This document shows positions 12,680 to 25,590 of a DNA stretch of 61,461 nt, piece after piece; positions within the stretch are counted from its first letter, which is position 1; every line of letters starts with the position of its first letter. The stretch covers positions 1-61,461 of the forward strand of contig JALNQF010000245.1 of assembly GCA_028456385.1 (NCBI GenBank). The letters run 5' to 3'. The position numbers and the translations under genes are program-made. The notes under the pieces were generated by a model. That model was not told where the DNA came from and searched no databases. It saw nothing but the letters and a program-made list of their open reading frames with translations. The stretch is from Ophiosphaerella korrae (taxonomy: Eukaryota > Ascomycota > Dothideomycetes > Pleosporales > Phaeosphaeriaceae).

Positions 12680-15600
12680 AGTTCCTATATTTTTTCCTAT
12701 AGTTGTTCTTTTTTATCTATACCTATCTATTTTACTAGGTAGTAGTTTCTTCTATTATAGAACTAGTATTATAAGATTTCCTTAACTTTCTATTCTTTTT
12801 ATTCTCTATACGTATCTACTTTATATACTAGTAGTTCTACGTTTTATAGTACTATCTCTAGTAGTACTATATAGAAGGTTAGGTATATCTTTATCTTATT
12901 TAGTAGTTTTAATTTAAATATAACTAGCGTAACTTTCTTATTAATTTTATATAGTTTTATCTTAATATAATCTAGTTTTAAGCTTAGTTGTTTACTTTTT
13001 ATATTTTTCCTAACTAACTATACTTTTTCTCTCTCTCTAAATTAAAGTCTTTCCTAGTATTTTTTATTGTAGTACTTTACTATCTAATTGTATAAGAACT
13101 CTACGTCCTATCTTAATTAATTGTGTATTTCTTTTAGTCTATTAGTAAGGTTTTCTTCTCTTAAAGACTAAGATTCTATATTTCTTAGTATTTAGTATAC
13201 ACTAGGGTTAAATCTATAGTTTATAAAGAAAAGTAATACTCCTATTACTATATTCTTTGCGCTGTTGTATACTAACTATACTATAAGTAGTAACTATACC
13301 TAGTTATTCTAGTTGTAGTTAAGGTAGTATCTTAAGTGCTATTCTACTATCTAATTTATTTATTTAGATTGTCTATTTATTTATAGGTAGTATACTATTA
13401 ATATTATATAATTAATTCCTATTTATACTATTATTGTTTTCTATAGCTTTAATATAAATCTTACGTCTTTATCTATAATAATCTTATCTAGAAGTCTATA
13501 TTAACTAATTATAGTTCCTAGAACCTAATATATAGTAACTTCTATTCTACTTTTTTCTTTATATAGTCTAAAGTATAAGTACTTTGTAAGTTTATCTACT
13601 ATTATTAGGATTCTATCGTACTTAACTCCTAATATTAAGTCTTTTAATTGAGGTAGTTTCGTAATAAAGTCTGTTATAATAATTCTCTATAGTTATTCTA
13701 GTACTTTAACTAGTTGTAATATCTTATATAGTATATATCTACTATACTTATTTCTATAATATTTTATATCGTCTTGTAGTACTTTTATTACTAGTTATTT
13801 TACTTTTAGGATATAGTAGTCTTGTAGTAATCTATCTAGAGTTTTATTAATCTCTTAGTATCTATATATTAGTAATTTATAGAATTATTGTATAAATTCT
13901 CTTTAGATCTTTTTTAGAATATATATCCTTCTATAAGCTAGTATAAATCCTTCTTAGTTCTCTAGTTTCTTTATTTCTTTAGATACTTCTTGTGTTGTTT
14001 TCTAAATCTATTTATCTAGCTCGCTACTCTTTCTTTTAAGTGTTGCAGCTATTTTAGGTATATTTAGGACTAAATATCCTTCTTTGTTCTTAACTAGAAC
14101 TATACTAGTAGTATTTACTTCTTCTTATAAGTTTAGTTTTCTACTAAAGGCGTCTATAAATTAGTTGTCTTTCCGTCTTATATATATAATTTCTAAGTTA
14201 AATATTAATAGGAATTCCTACTATCTTGTATAGCGTTATAATAAATCCTTATTTATTATAAATCCTATAAGATTTTTATAGTCTATATAGACTTTTATTT
14301 AGTACTTTACTCTTTATAAGTATACTCTCTATTACTTAAATACTTTATAAATTGCTAGTATCTCCTTATTATAAATAAGGTAGTTAAGCTCTACTAGCTT
14401 TATTTTCTTAGAGAAGTATTTAACTAAGTATTCTTATTTAGTCTTTAGGTCTTCCTATATTAGTACTATTCTATAGACTAAGTTAGATACGTCTATTTTT
14501 ACTATTACTAGTAGGTCTAGGTTATATATTCTAATAACTAGATTTTCTATAAACTTTCTTTTAATTTTATTAAATACTTTATTATATTCTTTTATCTATT
14601 AAAATAGTATATCTCTTTTTATAAGTCTTATTATAGGTTCTATATCTTTAGACTATCTTACTATTAGTTTCTTATAGAAGTTTACTAACCTATAAAATTA
14701 TTATACCTCTTTTAGGTTTCTTAGTGTTAGCTATTTGTTAATTAACTTAATATTTTCTAGGTTAATCTTAATTTTTCCTAGTTTAATAACAAGTCTAAGG
14801 AAATCTATTTCCTTTGTATAGAATTTACATTTGCTTATTTTAAGAAATAGTTTATTTTCTACTAGCCTTTCTAGTACTTTATATACGTATTATATATATT
14901 CTTCTTCTATTTCTAAGAATATAAGGATATTATCTAGGTATATAAATATAAATACGTTTTAGTACTCTCTTAGTACTATATTAATTCTTTCTTAAAATAC
15001 TACTAGTGCGTTTATTAGTCTAAAAAGTATAACTAAGTATTTATATAGTTTATATTACGTTCTAAATACTATTTTTTATTTATTACCTTCCTTAATTCTA
15101 ATTTAGTAATAGGCGTTTTAGATATCTAGTTTTGTAAAGATCTTTGCTTTCTATAGTCTATCTTGTATTTTATCTATTTGTAGTAAGGGATATTAGTTCT
15201 TACTTATAATTACGTTAGTTTTTCTAAAATCTACGTAGGGTCTTTTATTATCTATTCTCTTCTTATCTATAAATATAAGTCTATGTACTACTAAGGATTT
15301 AGATTCTTGTATCTATTCTTTCCTTATTATACTTTTAATAAATACTTATTTAATTTTAGATTCTTCTTTAGTCTTCTTATAGACTAGGCTCTATCCTACG
15401 TTTTTATCTTCTACTAGTTCTATTGCTAAGTCCTATAGCTAATATTCTAGAAGATAGTCTTTAGGTTCTATAAGCTATTTCTCCTATTTTTTGTATTTTT
15501 TAGGAAATTTTCTTTTATAGGTACTTATATTAGCTTTTAATATCTCTACTTTGTAGTAGCTAATTCTTCTTATTCTCTAATTAATGTATAGGTTAGTTAT

Positions 15601-18129
15601 CTATAACTATAGTATTCCTAGAATTATATCTTGTTTATTATTAATTATTATTATATCTATAACTATATTTTTAATTATTATCCCTTCTAGTTCTAGTATA
15701 GAGAGAACTGTTTTAAACCTAATAGGTTCCTAGAATAGCTTTCTTTTAATTGTACTTAGTTATTTAGGGTATTTTTTTATTATATAACGTATTCCTTATA
15801 TTTCTATAAACTTTTTTAATATAAAGTTCTTTGTAGCTCTACTATTAATTATTAGGTATACTTTCTTTCTTTAGTATATACCTTTTTTGTAATATATAGG
15901 CCTCCTATACCTTCTAGCTATTTTTACTTAGGTATTTTTATAAATTGTCTATCTTTTTAGAGCTATAGCCTTATCTTAAGTGTATATTCCTTATATTTTA
16001 GATATTTATTATACGTATATTTATACTATAGTCCTCTTTAGACGTATCTTTTAGATTTTTTTAATCTAGGTCTTACTACTACGTATCTTTCTTCTAGTGT
16101 TATTTCTTATCCTTAGATATCTTCTACTAGAATTACTCTTATATAATTATAGCCTTTTCTTTATATAGGCTATACGTAGTTATTTACTTTAGGGTTCTTA
16201 TATATAGTATAGTTCTTGTCTAAATATAATAACTATAATACTTTAAAGTATACTAGGTATTTTAGATTTATTACTACGTTGTCTTCTTCTTAGTATTTGT
16301 CTTTTCTAGGTATTTCTTATATTAAGATATAGTATACTACTAGTACTCTTAGTATATAGGCTTTATTAATCTATTACGTTTTCTTTATAAGGTATTACTA
16401 CTCTCTTTATATAGGTATTTTTCCTACTATAACTATATATTACTTTATCTATTCTTAAAATAGTATAAGCTTTATTTCTTTATAGTTATATTCTTTCTAG
16501 TCTTTATACGCTTCTTCTATACTTATAACTAGTAAGTATTTCTAAATAAACTTCTATTATTTATTTTATTCTTCTATATCTATTGTTATATAGCTATTAT
16601 AGCTATATATTATTAACTAGACGTATTCTATACCTCTTATATTAACCTATTTCTTACTTTCTTGTAGTCTTTTAGAGGAAGCTGTAGTAGTTTCTTTATC
16701 TAGTACCTATTCTTTAGCCTAGATTAATAGAATCTAGGGCTCTTCCCCTTCTAAGTCTTCTATTAGTAGGTCTATTACGTACGCTATTTCTTCTAGCTAC
16801 GCTTTTATTCTTTCTTTTATTACTTCTACTCTATTCTTTTATAGGAACTATCTTATTCTCTAATTACTAGAAAGATATATATAGTAGTTATCTTTGTAAT
16901 AAAAGGTTTAGTAGAGTATTACGTACTATAGTTCTTTACTCCTAGCTACTTTCTCTTAAGGTTTAGCTTATACTTTTAGTGCTTCCTTTTTACCTTTTAT
17001 TATCTTTAACTAGGCTTCTTTATCTTTCTTATAGTCTTTACTTCTATAGTCTTTTATAAAGTGTTCTAGTTTTCTATATTTATAATATACTATATCCTTT
17101 TTCTTTTGTAATTAGTAGTCTTTTATATAGTAGCCTTTCTTTCTATAGTTAAAGTATATAAAGTCTTTATTCTTCTTCTTTTTCTTATCCTTGTTCGCGT
17201 TAAAGATTATAGGGTCTCTAGTATTCTAGTTTCTAGGTTAGCTTCTATACTTATTTTTTTTCTATTCTTAAAGATTGTTATTAATTTATATTACCTATTA
17301 TTTTAGGGCTTCTAGTATCCTTAGTTTCTCTATATAAATTATTTTGTATTAGATTTTTACGATTAGTTCTTGTTTAAATTGTAATATTAGGCCTAATTTA
17401 TTCTATTTTATATTCTATAATAGTTAATTAAACTATAATACGTATTTAGGAATACTTTTACTTTGTATAAGCCTTTTAAGCCTTTCTTTAGCTTATTAGG
17501 TAATATCTATATCTCTAAATACTACTCTTATTTGTTTAGTAAAGTATTTGTAACTTCTAAAAATAGCTCTAGTTTTATCTTTCTATATTATTAGAGCGTA
17601 TATTATATAATCTATCTAGTAAGGTTTAAACTATCTTATTATATCTTCTTTAAGGTATATTCTAATATATATTACTTTCTTTTCTTCTATATTAAAGTGT
17701 AGTACTTATATATCTATCTAGAGTTGTACTAATACTATAAAGGGTCTTAATTTCTCTCTTATTCTATTAAACTTCTTAAGTATAAGTATCTTAGGTAGTT
17801 TCTTTATCGTACTTATCTCTAGTCTCTAGGTAATTAGTTCTATCTAGTTTTAACCTTTAATAATAGCTTTAATTTATACTTTATTCTACTTTAAGTAGTC
17901 TTATAGTTCTTTATTCTTTATTTTTAAAGTGTTAATTACTATTTTTATATCTTCTTTTTCTAAGATTAGGTTGTTTATATATTCTCTAATTACCTTCTAT
18001 ACAATATTATTAGATTTATAACTACTTATAGGTACTTTAGCTACTTATTTAGTTAAACTTTCTACTATCGTGTTAGCTAGACTATACGCTACTTACGCTT
18101 TACTTCTTGTAATAACTAAATTAGTAAGG
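12680..18129 (-). pseudogene. gag-pol of element A2, RIP-inactivated
   Basis: Minus-strand Ty3/Gypsy polyprotein collinear with A1. The reverse transcriptase motif Tyr-Leu-Asp-Asn lies on the complement of about 14,926-14,940. Protease is around 15,650-15,760 and gag with its knuckle region around 16,900-18,100. A C-terminal chromodomain is expected near 12,650-12,850 by alignment with A1. Stops are spread evenly, most of them TAG or TAA. Confidence 0.75.
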
Positions 18130-18590
18130 TATAATAGGGTTACTAAGGTTAACTTCCTAATAACCTCTAGGGAGTTGTTAGTATATTAAGAGGTAATAAC
18201 AAAAGCTTGTATTATAATTAGTAATAACTATAAATAATAGAAGATATCTTACAATTGTCTTGTATTAGTGTTCTATAGTTAAAGGATTAAATTACTAATA
18301 CTATCCTAATAATATATATCCTATTAACTATATACTTATACTAATCTATTTATATAATACTATAGATTACTACTAATCTATTTATATATAACTATAGATT
18401 ACCTTAATCTATTTATACGTTATTATAGATTACTCTAATCTATTTACATGTAATTATAGATTACTACTACGTATCCTAGTTGTAAGTAGTTTTCTAATTA
18501 AGGTTGTTACCCTGCTCGTCCTATACTTTGTTAGTACCTAAGTTAAGACTAATTAGTTCTATCTTAATTTCTCTTATTATACCTATAATA
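18130..18590 (-). repeat. LTR of A2, 5' copy (461 bp)
   Basis: Same length as the partner at 11,526-11,986 and differing from it mainly by transitions. Plus-strand start TATAATAGGG, end CCTATAATA, followed by the duplication TATTA. Confidence 0.88.
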
Positions 18591-18773
18591 TATTACTACT
18601 AATTATATACCTAGTACTTCCTCTATACTTTATTACTTTATTATTTTAGTTTTTATAAAGTTATAAAGCTAGTGTTATAGCTTTATATTTACTAAGATCG
18701 CGAAGTTATAAAGTTATTACGTATTTCTATTATAATTAAATTCCTAATTAAGCTTATTATCTTATAAGTTATT
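18591..18773 (-). repeat. LTR-C, part 2 of 3
   Basis: Continues the LTR interrupted at 11,525. The stretches TATAGCTTTATAT and AATTAAGCTTATTATCTTATAAG match the complement of 37,504-37,760 in element C2. Confidence 0.7.
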
Positions 18774-18995
18774 GTAAGGACAATATACTACTAAGCTAAT
18801 CTAGATAAAAAGGGGCTAATAGGTAGTTATACTATTGTAGTAGTATATAATATATATACTAGTTATTATTATCTAAAATTCTTCGAACTTGCTTAGGGTT
18901 ATACTAAGTTAGATACTAAGGAATATACTAGCTAATAGAGCTAGCTATACTAGTTACTTAGCCTAGTAGAGCTTATCGATAGCGCTAAGCGTACC
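18774..18995. mobile_element. Short element D, copy 1, left part
   Basis: Nearly identical to 57,470-57,700, where it sits in an unrelated host (the integrase region of element F). The remainder, CTAGAGCTCTTTACCC onward, lies at 26,018-26,049 beyond A1. Total length is about 250 bp. Outer ends are roughly TAAGG and CCTTA, and the host sequence around it suggests a duplication near AAGTTATT/TAGTTGTA, so it may be a small non-autonomous DNA transposon. It has no coding capacity. Confidence 0.55.
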
Positions 18996-19422
18996 TGTTA
19001 CGGGTGTAATAGAAGAAATCGAGATAGAACTAATTAGTCCTAATCTAGGCGCTAACGAAGTATAGGACGAGCGGGGTAACGACCTCGATTAGGAGACTAC
19101 ACATAACTAGGACACCTAGGCTAATCTATAATCTATAGACTCTTGGTATCTATAGATTATAGATTAAGACAATCTATAATCTACTAGTCTTAGCAACTAT
19201 AGATTATAGATTACGACGAGTATATAGTTAGTAAGATGTGTATTGTTAGGATAGTATTAGCAATTCAATCCTTTAACTACGGAACGCTAATACAAGATAG
19301 TTACGAAACATCTTCTATTGTTTATAAGTTATTACAGATTATAACCTAAGCTTTTACTATTAACTCTTAATCTACTAACCTCTAGATAGGTACCTGTAGT
19401 TGACGATAGGAGGCCCGTTACA
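18996..19422 (+). repeat. LTR of A1, 5' copy (427 bp)
   Basis: Ends TGTTACGG and CCCGTTACA are still unmutated TG...CA. The core contains palindromic AATCTATAATCTATAG / CTATAGATTATAGATT blocks. Confidence 0.92.
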
Positions 19423-19449
19423 CCTTACTAATTTAGTTATTACGAGAAG

Positions 19450-20600
19450 CAAAGCGTAAGTAGCGCACAGTTTAGCTAATACAATAGTAGAAAGTTTAAC
19501 TAAAATAAGCAAAGCCCCTAAGAGTAGTTATAAGTCTAATAGTACTGTATAGGAAACAATTAAGGACTAAATTAACAACTTAATCTTAGATAAAGAAGAT
19601 ATAAAAATAGTAATTAATGCTTTAGAAACACAGAATAAGAAACTACAAGATTACGTAAAGTAGAATAAAGTATAGATTAAAGCTATTATTAAAGGTTAGA
19701 ATTAGATAGAACTAATTATACAACGTCTAGTAATAAGTGCGACAAAGAAACTACCTAAGATACCTGTTCTTAAGAAGTTTAATAGAACAAGGGAGAAACT
19801 AAGACCCTTTATTACTTTAGTACAACTCTAGATAGATATACAAGTACTACACTTTGATATAGAAGAGAAAAAGGTAATATATATTAGGTTACACCTCGAG
19901 GAAGACGCAATAAGATAGTACGAGCCCTACTAGATAGACTATATAACATATTCTCTAATAACCTAGAAAGACAAAACTAGAGCTATTTTTAGAAGTTACA
20001 AATACTTTACTAAATAAATAAGAGTAGTATTCAGAGACATAGACGTTACCTAATAAGCTAAAGAATAGCTAGAAAAGCTTATATAAAGTTAAAGTGTTCT
20101 AAAGTACGTATTATAATTTAAACAACTATTATAGAATATAGAATAGAACGAGTTAGCCTTAATATTACGATTTAAACAAGGACTTAACTTAAAAATCTAA
20201 TACGAGATAATATATATAGAGAAACTAAGGACACTAGAAGCCCTAAAGCAATAGGTAATACAAATCGACAACGATCTTTAAGAATAGAAGAAGAATAAAT
20301 ATAGAGGTTATACCTAGAACTATAATAAAGGAGACCCTATAATCCTTAACACTAATAAGGATAGAAAGAAAAAGAAGAACAAAGACTTTACGTGCTTTAA
20401 TTGTAGTAAACTAGGCTACTATACGAAAAACTACTAATCGCAAAAGAAGAAGGATATAGTATATTATAAATATAGGAAACTAGGATACTTTGTAAAGGAC
20501 TACAAAAGTAAGGACCTAAAGAAAGAAACCTAGTTAAAGACAACTAAAAAGAAGAAAGAAGCACTATAAGTATAGGCTAAACCTTAAGAGAAGGTAGCTA
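19450..20600 (+). pseudogene. gag of element A1, RIP-inactivated
   Basis: Capsid-like region with readable blocks such as LKKFNRTREKLRPFI and VIYIRLHLEEDAI, followed by two nucleocapsid zinc knuckles. The first, at 20,393-20,434, reads CFNCSKLGYYTKNY: Cys-x2-Cys is intact, but the His and last Cys have become Tyr (CAC to TAC and TGC to TAC type changes). The second, from about 20,456, has lost its cysteines in the same way. Gag would package the element RNA. Stops TAG/TAA interrupt the frame at likely Trp/Gln positions. Confidence 0.8.
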
Positions 20601-23600
20601 GGAGTAAAGAAATATAACACGTAATACTCTATTAGACCTTTTGTTACAAAGATAACTACTATATACATCTTTCTAGTAAATAGAGAGTAGGATACTTCCT
20701 ATAATAGAGATAGAGAGTAGCTATAATAAAAGAAAGAATAAAAGCTTAGCTAAGAGAAATAGCCTAAGTAATAGACCTACTAGTAGAAGATCTAGAAGGA
20801 GAAGAGCCCTTAGTACTATTAATCTAGGCTAAAGGACTAGCACTAGATAAAGAGACTACTACAACTACCTCTAAAGGACTGCGAGGAAGTAAGAGACAAG
20901 TTAGTATAAGAGATATAGAGTATACCTAGCTAACAATATATAGTTATAATAGCTACACAATAAGTAATATAGAGGAACAAAATAAAGAATAGAAGTTTAT
21001 TTAGAAATACTTACTAGTTATAAGTATAGAGGAAGTGTACAAAGACTAAAAAGAACGTAATCTTAAAGAAATAAAGTTTATACTATTTTAAGAATAGATA
21101 AAGTAATATATAGTTGTAGTAAAAAGAATACCTATATAAAAAGAATAGTAATACCTTATAAGAGAGATGCGATAGATTAACGAAGCCTATATACTAAGAG
21201 TACTAGTAGTGTACTATATCTTAACAATAGATACACCTAGTAGAAGCAAATACTAGGAAGGGGATAACAAAATAATAGACCTAAAACATCTAGTATACTT
21301 CGAAGTATTATAGATATTATACCTAGACAAGAATTACATTATATATAGAAACCCTAAAGCAAATAACAACGTATAGCCTATAAGGAGAAGAGGCTATAAC
21401 TACACAAGAGTAATTATAGTAGAAGATATCTAAGGATAGGAGATAATCCTAGAAGATAGATACGTAGTAGTAAGACCTAGCCTAAAACTATTAAAGAAAT
21501 GCGTCTAAAGAGGACTATAGTACAAATATATATACGACGAATATCTAAAATACAAAGAATATAAACTTAAGGTAGGCCTATAGCCTTAAAAGGATAGACA
21601 GCTTATAAAAGAGCCTAAATAGGAAAGGTTAGAAGGTATAAGAGGCTTACATATTATAAAAACAGGTATATACTAAAGAAAGAAAGTATAATTAATAATT
21701 AATAGTAGAGCTACAAGGAACTTTATATTAAAGAAGTTTATAGAAATATAGAGAATAAAGTATATAACGAAAAAATACCCTTAACAACTAAGTACAATTA
21801 AAGGAAAACTATTCTAGAAACCTATTAGGTTCAAGACAGTTCCCTCTACGCTTAAATTAAAAGGGATAATAATTAAAAACATAGTTATAGATATAACAAC
21901 AATTAATAACAAGCAAGATATAATACTAGGTATACTATAGTTATAGATAACTAACCTACACATCAATTAGAGAACTAGAGAAATTAGTTACAACAAAATA
22001 GATATATTAAAAGCTAACATAGGCACTAGTAAAGGAGAATTCCCTAAAGAATATAAGAAATAGGAAAAACAGCTTATAGAGCTAGAAGATTACCTTCTAG
22101 AATATTAACTATAGGACTTAGTAATAGAAATAGAAGAAAGAAAAGACGTAAGATAGAGCCTAGTCTATAGAAAAACAGAAGAAGAGTTAAAGATTAAACA
22201 AGTATTTATTTAAAACGTAATAAAAAAGGGATAGATAAGAGAATCTAAATCCTTAGTAGCTTACAAACTTATCTTTATAGATAAGAAAAAAACAAGTAAT
22301 AAAAGACCTTATGTAGACTTTAGAAAAACTAACGTAGTTATAAACAAGAACTAATACCCTTTACTAAGGATAGACGCAATACAAGACAAACTATAGAAAG
22401 CAACGATCTTTACGAAGTTAGATATCTAGAACGCCTACTACTAAATTAGAATTAAAGAAGGCGACAAATAAAAAACAGTATTTAGAACATAATAGGGATT
22501 ATATAAATATTTAGTTATGCTATTTAGCTTAACAAATATACTAGTAGTATTCTAAGAAAGGATTAATATAGTACTAAGAGAGTACTTAGATATATTTATA
22601 TTTATATACCTAGACAATATCCTTATATTCTTAGAAATAGAAGAAGAACACGTACAATATATACACAAAGTACTAGAAAAACTAGTAGAAGCTAAAATGT
22701 TTTTTAAGATAAGAAAATGCAAGTTCTATATAAAGAAAATAGATTTCCTAAGGTTTATTATAGAACTAGGAAAAATCAAGATTAATCTAGAAAAGATTAA
22801 GTTAATTAATAAATAGCTAACACTAAGAAACCTAAAAGAGGTATAACAATTTTATAGACTAGCTAACTTTTATAGAAAGTTAATAGTAAGATAGTCTAAA
22901 GATATAGAACTAATAACAAGACTTATAAAAAAAGATACGCTATTTAAATAGATATAGGAATGCAACAAGGTATTTAAGAAGATTAAGAGGAAGTTTATAG
23001 AAAACCTAGTTATTAGAATATACAACCTAGACCTACTAGCAATAGTAAAGATAGACGCATCTAACTTAGTCTACAGAATAGTACTAATATAGGAAGACCT
23101 AGAGACTAAAAAAGAATACTTAGTTAAGTACTTCTCTAAGAAAATAAAGATAGTAGAACTTAACTACCTAATCTACAACAAAGAAATACTAGTAATCTAT
23201 AAAGTATTTAAGTAATAGAGAGTATACCTACAAGGAGCAAAATATTAGACAAAGGTCTACATAGACTATAAGAATCTTATAGGATTTATAATAAATAAAG
23301 AACTATTACAACGCTATACAAGATAGTAAGAATACTTATTAACGTTTAATATAGAAATTATATATATAAAAGGGAAAGATAATTAGTTTATAGACGCCCT
23401 GAGTAGAAGACTAGACTTACAAGAAGAAGTAAGCGCTACTAGTATAGTTCTAGTTAAGAACGAAGAAGGACACTTAGTCCTAAATATACATAAAATAGCT
23501 GTAACACTTAAAAGGAAGAGTAGCAAGCTAGATAAATAGTTTTAGAAAATAACAAAAGAAGTATCTAAAGAAATAGAAAAACTAGAAATCTAAGAAGGAT

Positions 23601-24912
23601 TTGTATAAGCTTATAGAAGAATATATATCTTAAAGAAGATCTAAAGAGAATTTATACGACAATTCTATAAATTACTAGTATATAGTTACTAAAGTATTAA
23701 GAAAATATTAGATAAACTACTACGAGATTACTATATTCTAAAAGTAAGATAACTAGTAATAGAAGTACTACAAGACTATATAGAATATTAAAGGAATAAA
23801 TACAATAGACATATACTATATAGAATATTATAACTAGTAGAAGTACTAGAACGACTATAGAGAGTTATTATAATAGACTTTATTACGAAGTTAATAAAGT
23901 CTAAAGACCTAATATTAGGGGTTAAATATAATAGAATCTTAACAATAGTAGATAAGCTTACAAAGTATACATACTTTAAACTATACAAAGAAAAAAGCAA
24001 GATAGAAGTTACTATATACTAGGTTCTAGGAACTATAATTAGTTAACACAGACTACTAGATAAGATTGTTATAGATAGAGACGTACAATTTATATTAAAA
24101 CTATAGGGAACGATAACAGCGTAATTAGGAATTAAATATATAATGTCTACAGCATATTACTTATAAATAGATAGATAGTTAGAACAAATAAATTAGACAG
24201 TAGAATAATACCTAAGATACTACCTTAACTATAACTAGAACAATTAGGTACAGTTACTACCTATAGCACAGTTAGTATACAACAGCGCAAAGAATATAGT
24301 AATAAGAGTATTACTCTTCTTTATAAATTATAGATTTAAACCTAGCGCGTATAGAATACTAAGAATAGAAGTATCTTAGTCTCTAAGAAGAGAAAGTTTT
24401 ACTAACAGACTTAGAGACATATACGATTAACTAAGATAGGACGTAGAATTCCTGTAGGATTAAATAGTAAAATACTACAATAAGAAGTATAAATAGGGAC
24501 TTTAGTTTAGAGAGGGAGAAAAAGTATAGTTAGTACGTAAGAATATTAAGAGTAAACAACCTAGTTTAAAATTAGACTACGTTAAGATAAGACTATACGA
24601 GATTAAAAAAGAAGTTACACTAGTTATATTTAAACTAAAACTACTAAACAAGATAAGGATATACTTAACCTTCTACGTAGCGCTACTTAAGATAGTACTA
24701 TAGAACACAGAACTACTAGTGTACAAAGTAGACACGTATAGAGAATAAGAAGAATAAGAAGTTAAAGAAATCTAAGTATATTAGTTTTGTAATAGTAGAA
24801 ACTACTACCTAGTAAAATAGATAGGTATAGACAAAAAAGGACAACTATAGGAAGAAATATAGGAACTAGAGGATAACTTTAATTACTCTAAGAAACTAGA
24901 GGAGTTCTAAAG
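20600..24912 (+). pseudogene. pol of element A1 with chromodomain, RIP-inactivated
   Basis: Domains in order. Protease has its active-site triplet near 21,701-21,709, where the usual Asp-Ser-Gly reads Asn-Ser-Arg. Reverse transcriptase has YLDN at 22,607-22,618 in place of the common YLDD. RNase H starts around 23,050 (KIDASN). The integrase core shows IDFIT near 23,875, VIDRDVQF near 24,067 and QLEQINQTVEQ near 24,180, matching the D, D, E positions. The C-terminal chromodomain lies at about 24,770-24,910 (NYYLVKQIGID). The chromodomain places it among chromoviruses, which integrate into H3K9-methylated chromatin. Frameshifts are few; most damage is premature stops. Confidence 0.85.
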
Positions 24913-25560
24913 TTAAAACCCTCTAGAACGCCTAGCGGCGAACTAAGAGAACTAACATTACTAACAATAGATAGAGAGATAATAGAAACGTCTAGTATAG
25001 GACCTACTATAGCAACACTAAACACCTTATCTAAGTCTAGCTTAGCTTCTAGAGCTACTAACTACTTAGCTAATTTCTTATTATTTAAGGCCTTTATCTT
25101 ACAAAGATAAGAGAGACGAGCTTAATTCTCTACTAGCTTACTCTACGCAAGCTTCTAGATACGCTTACGCTTAGCTTTAGCCTCTACAATTTAAGATAGT
25201 AATTTCTCTTAAGTCTAGTTAATAGCTTTCCTTATTATTGTTAAGCCTAGACGCAAGAATAAGTATAATAAACTTACACTTAGAAAGAGAAACACTAAAT
25301 ACGTTATAAGAGCTACGTATATTTGCACAAATATACGCCTTATAAGCCTTACTATTATTTGTAGAAATAATATAAGGAAGAGACTTAGGGTTTAACTTAA
25401 GAGAAGTATAATAAGAGTAAGGAAACATTTTAACACTATTACGCAATACGCGATTAGTAAGGAGGTAGCAACAACATATAGATAAAATAGTTATAAGAGA
25501 GGATAAGGAACTCTACATTAACAAAGAAACTAGACTAATAACTCTAGCTCTAGGATAGGT
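24905..25560 (-). pseudogene. Antisense ORF of element A1
   Basis: The minus strand between chromodomain and 3' LTR reads as a protein interrupted by few stops. The N-terminal block contains SKAYKAYICANIRSSYN (probable Cys cluster, some Cys now Tyr). After a Lys/Arg/Leu-rich stretch come KIKALNNKKLAK, VALEAKLDLDKV, and near the end GVLEGFNFRTPLVS, which lies antisense to the last codons of pol. An uninterrupted 75-codon stretch remains at 25,219-25,446. The blocks recur in A2, Y and C2, which argues for past selection on the protein. Function unknown; a nucleic-acid-binding coiled-coil protein is one possibility. Confidence 0.62.
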
Positions 25561-25576
25561 AAACTAGGACCTACCT

Positions 25577-25590
25577 AAGAGGGGAGATAG
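25577..25590 (+). promoter_or_regulatory. Polypurine tract of A1
   Basis: AAGAGGGGAGATAG lies immediately before the 3' LTR, where the plus-strand DNA primer forms in LTR retrotransposons. Equivalent purine runs adjoin the 3' LTRs of A2, Y and X. Confidence 0.75.

Larger units (their letters stand above)
11526..18590 (-). mobile_element. Element A2, complete nested Gypsy chromovirus
   Basis: A 7,065-bp element with two 461-bp LTRs (11,526-11,986 and 18,130-18,590), flanked by the target duplication TATTA (11,521-11,525 and 18,591-18,595), inserted into LTR-C. The coding strand is minus. A polypurine tract (complement CTAGAGGGGGAGATAG) abuts the left LTR at 11,987-12,002. Structure is intact, but all frames carry RIP stops. 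Confidence 0.9.

Noticed and set aside
23788..24000. 70-codon minus-strand frame in A1
   Set aside because: Antisense to the integrase core and low in complexity; unlike the frame near the 3' LTR it is not conserved as protein in other copies that I could see.
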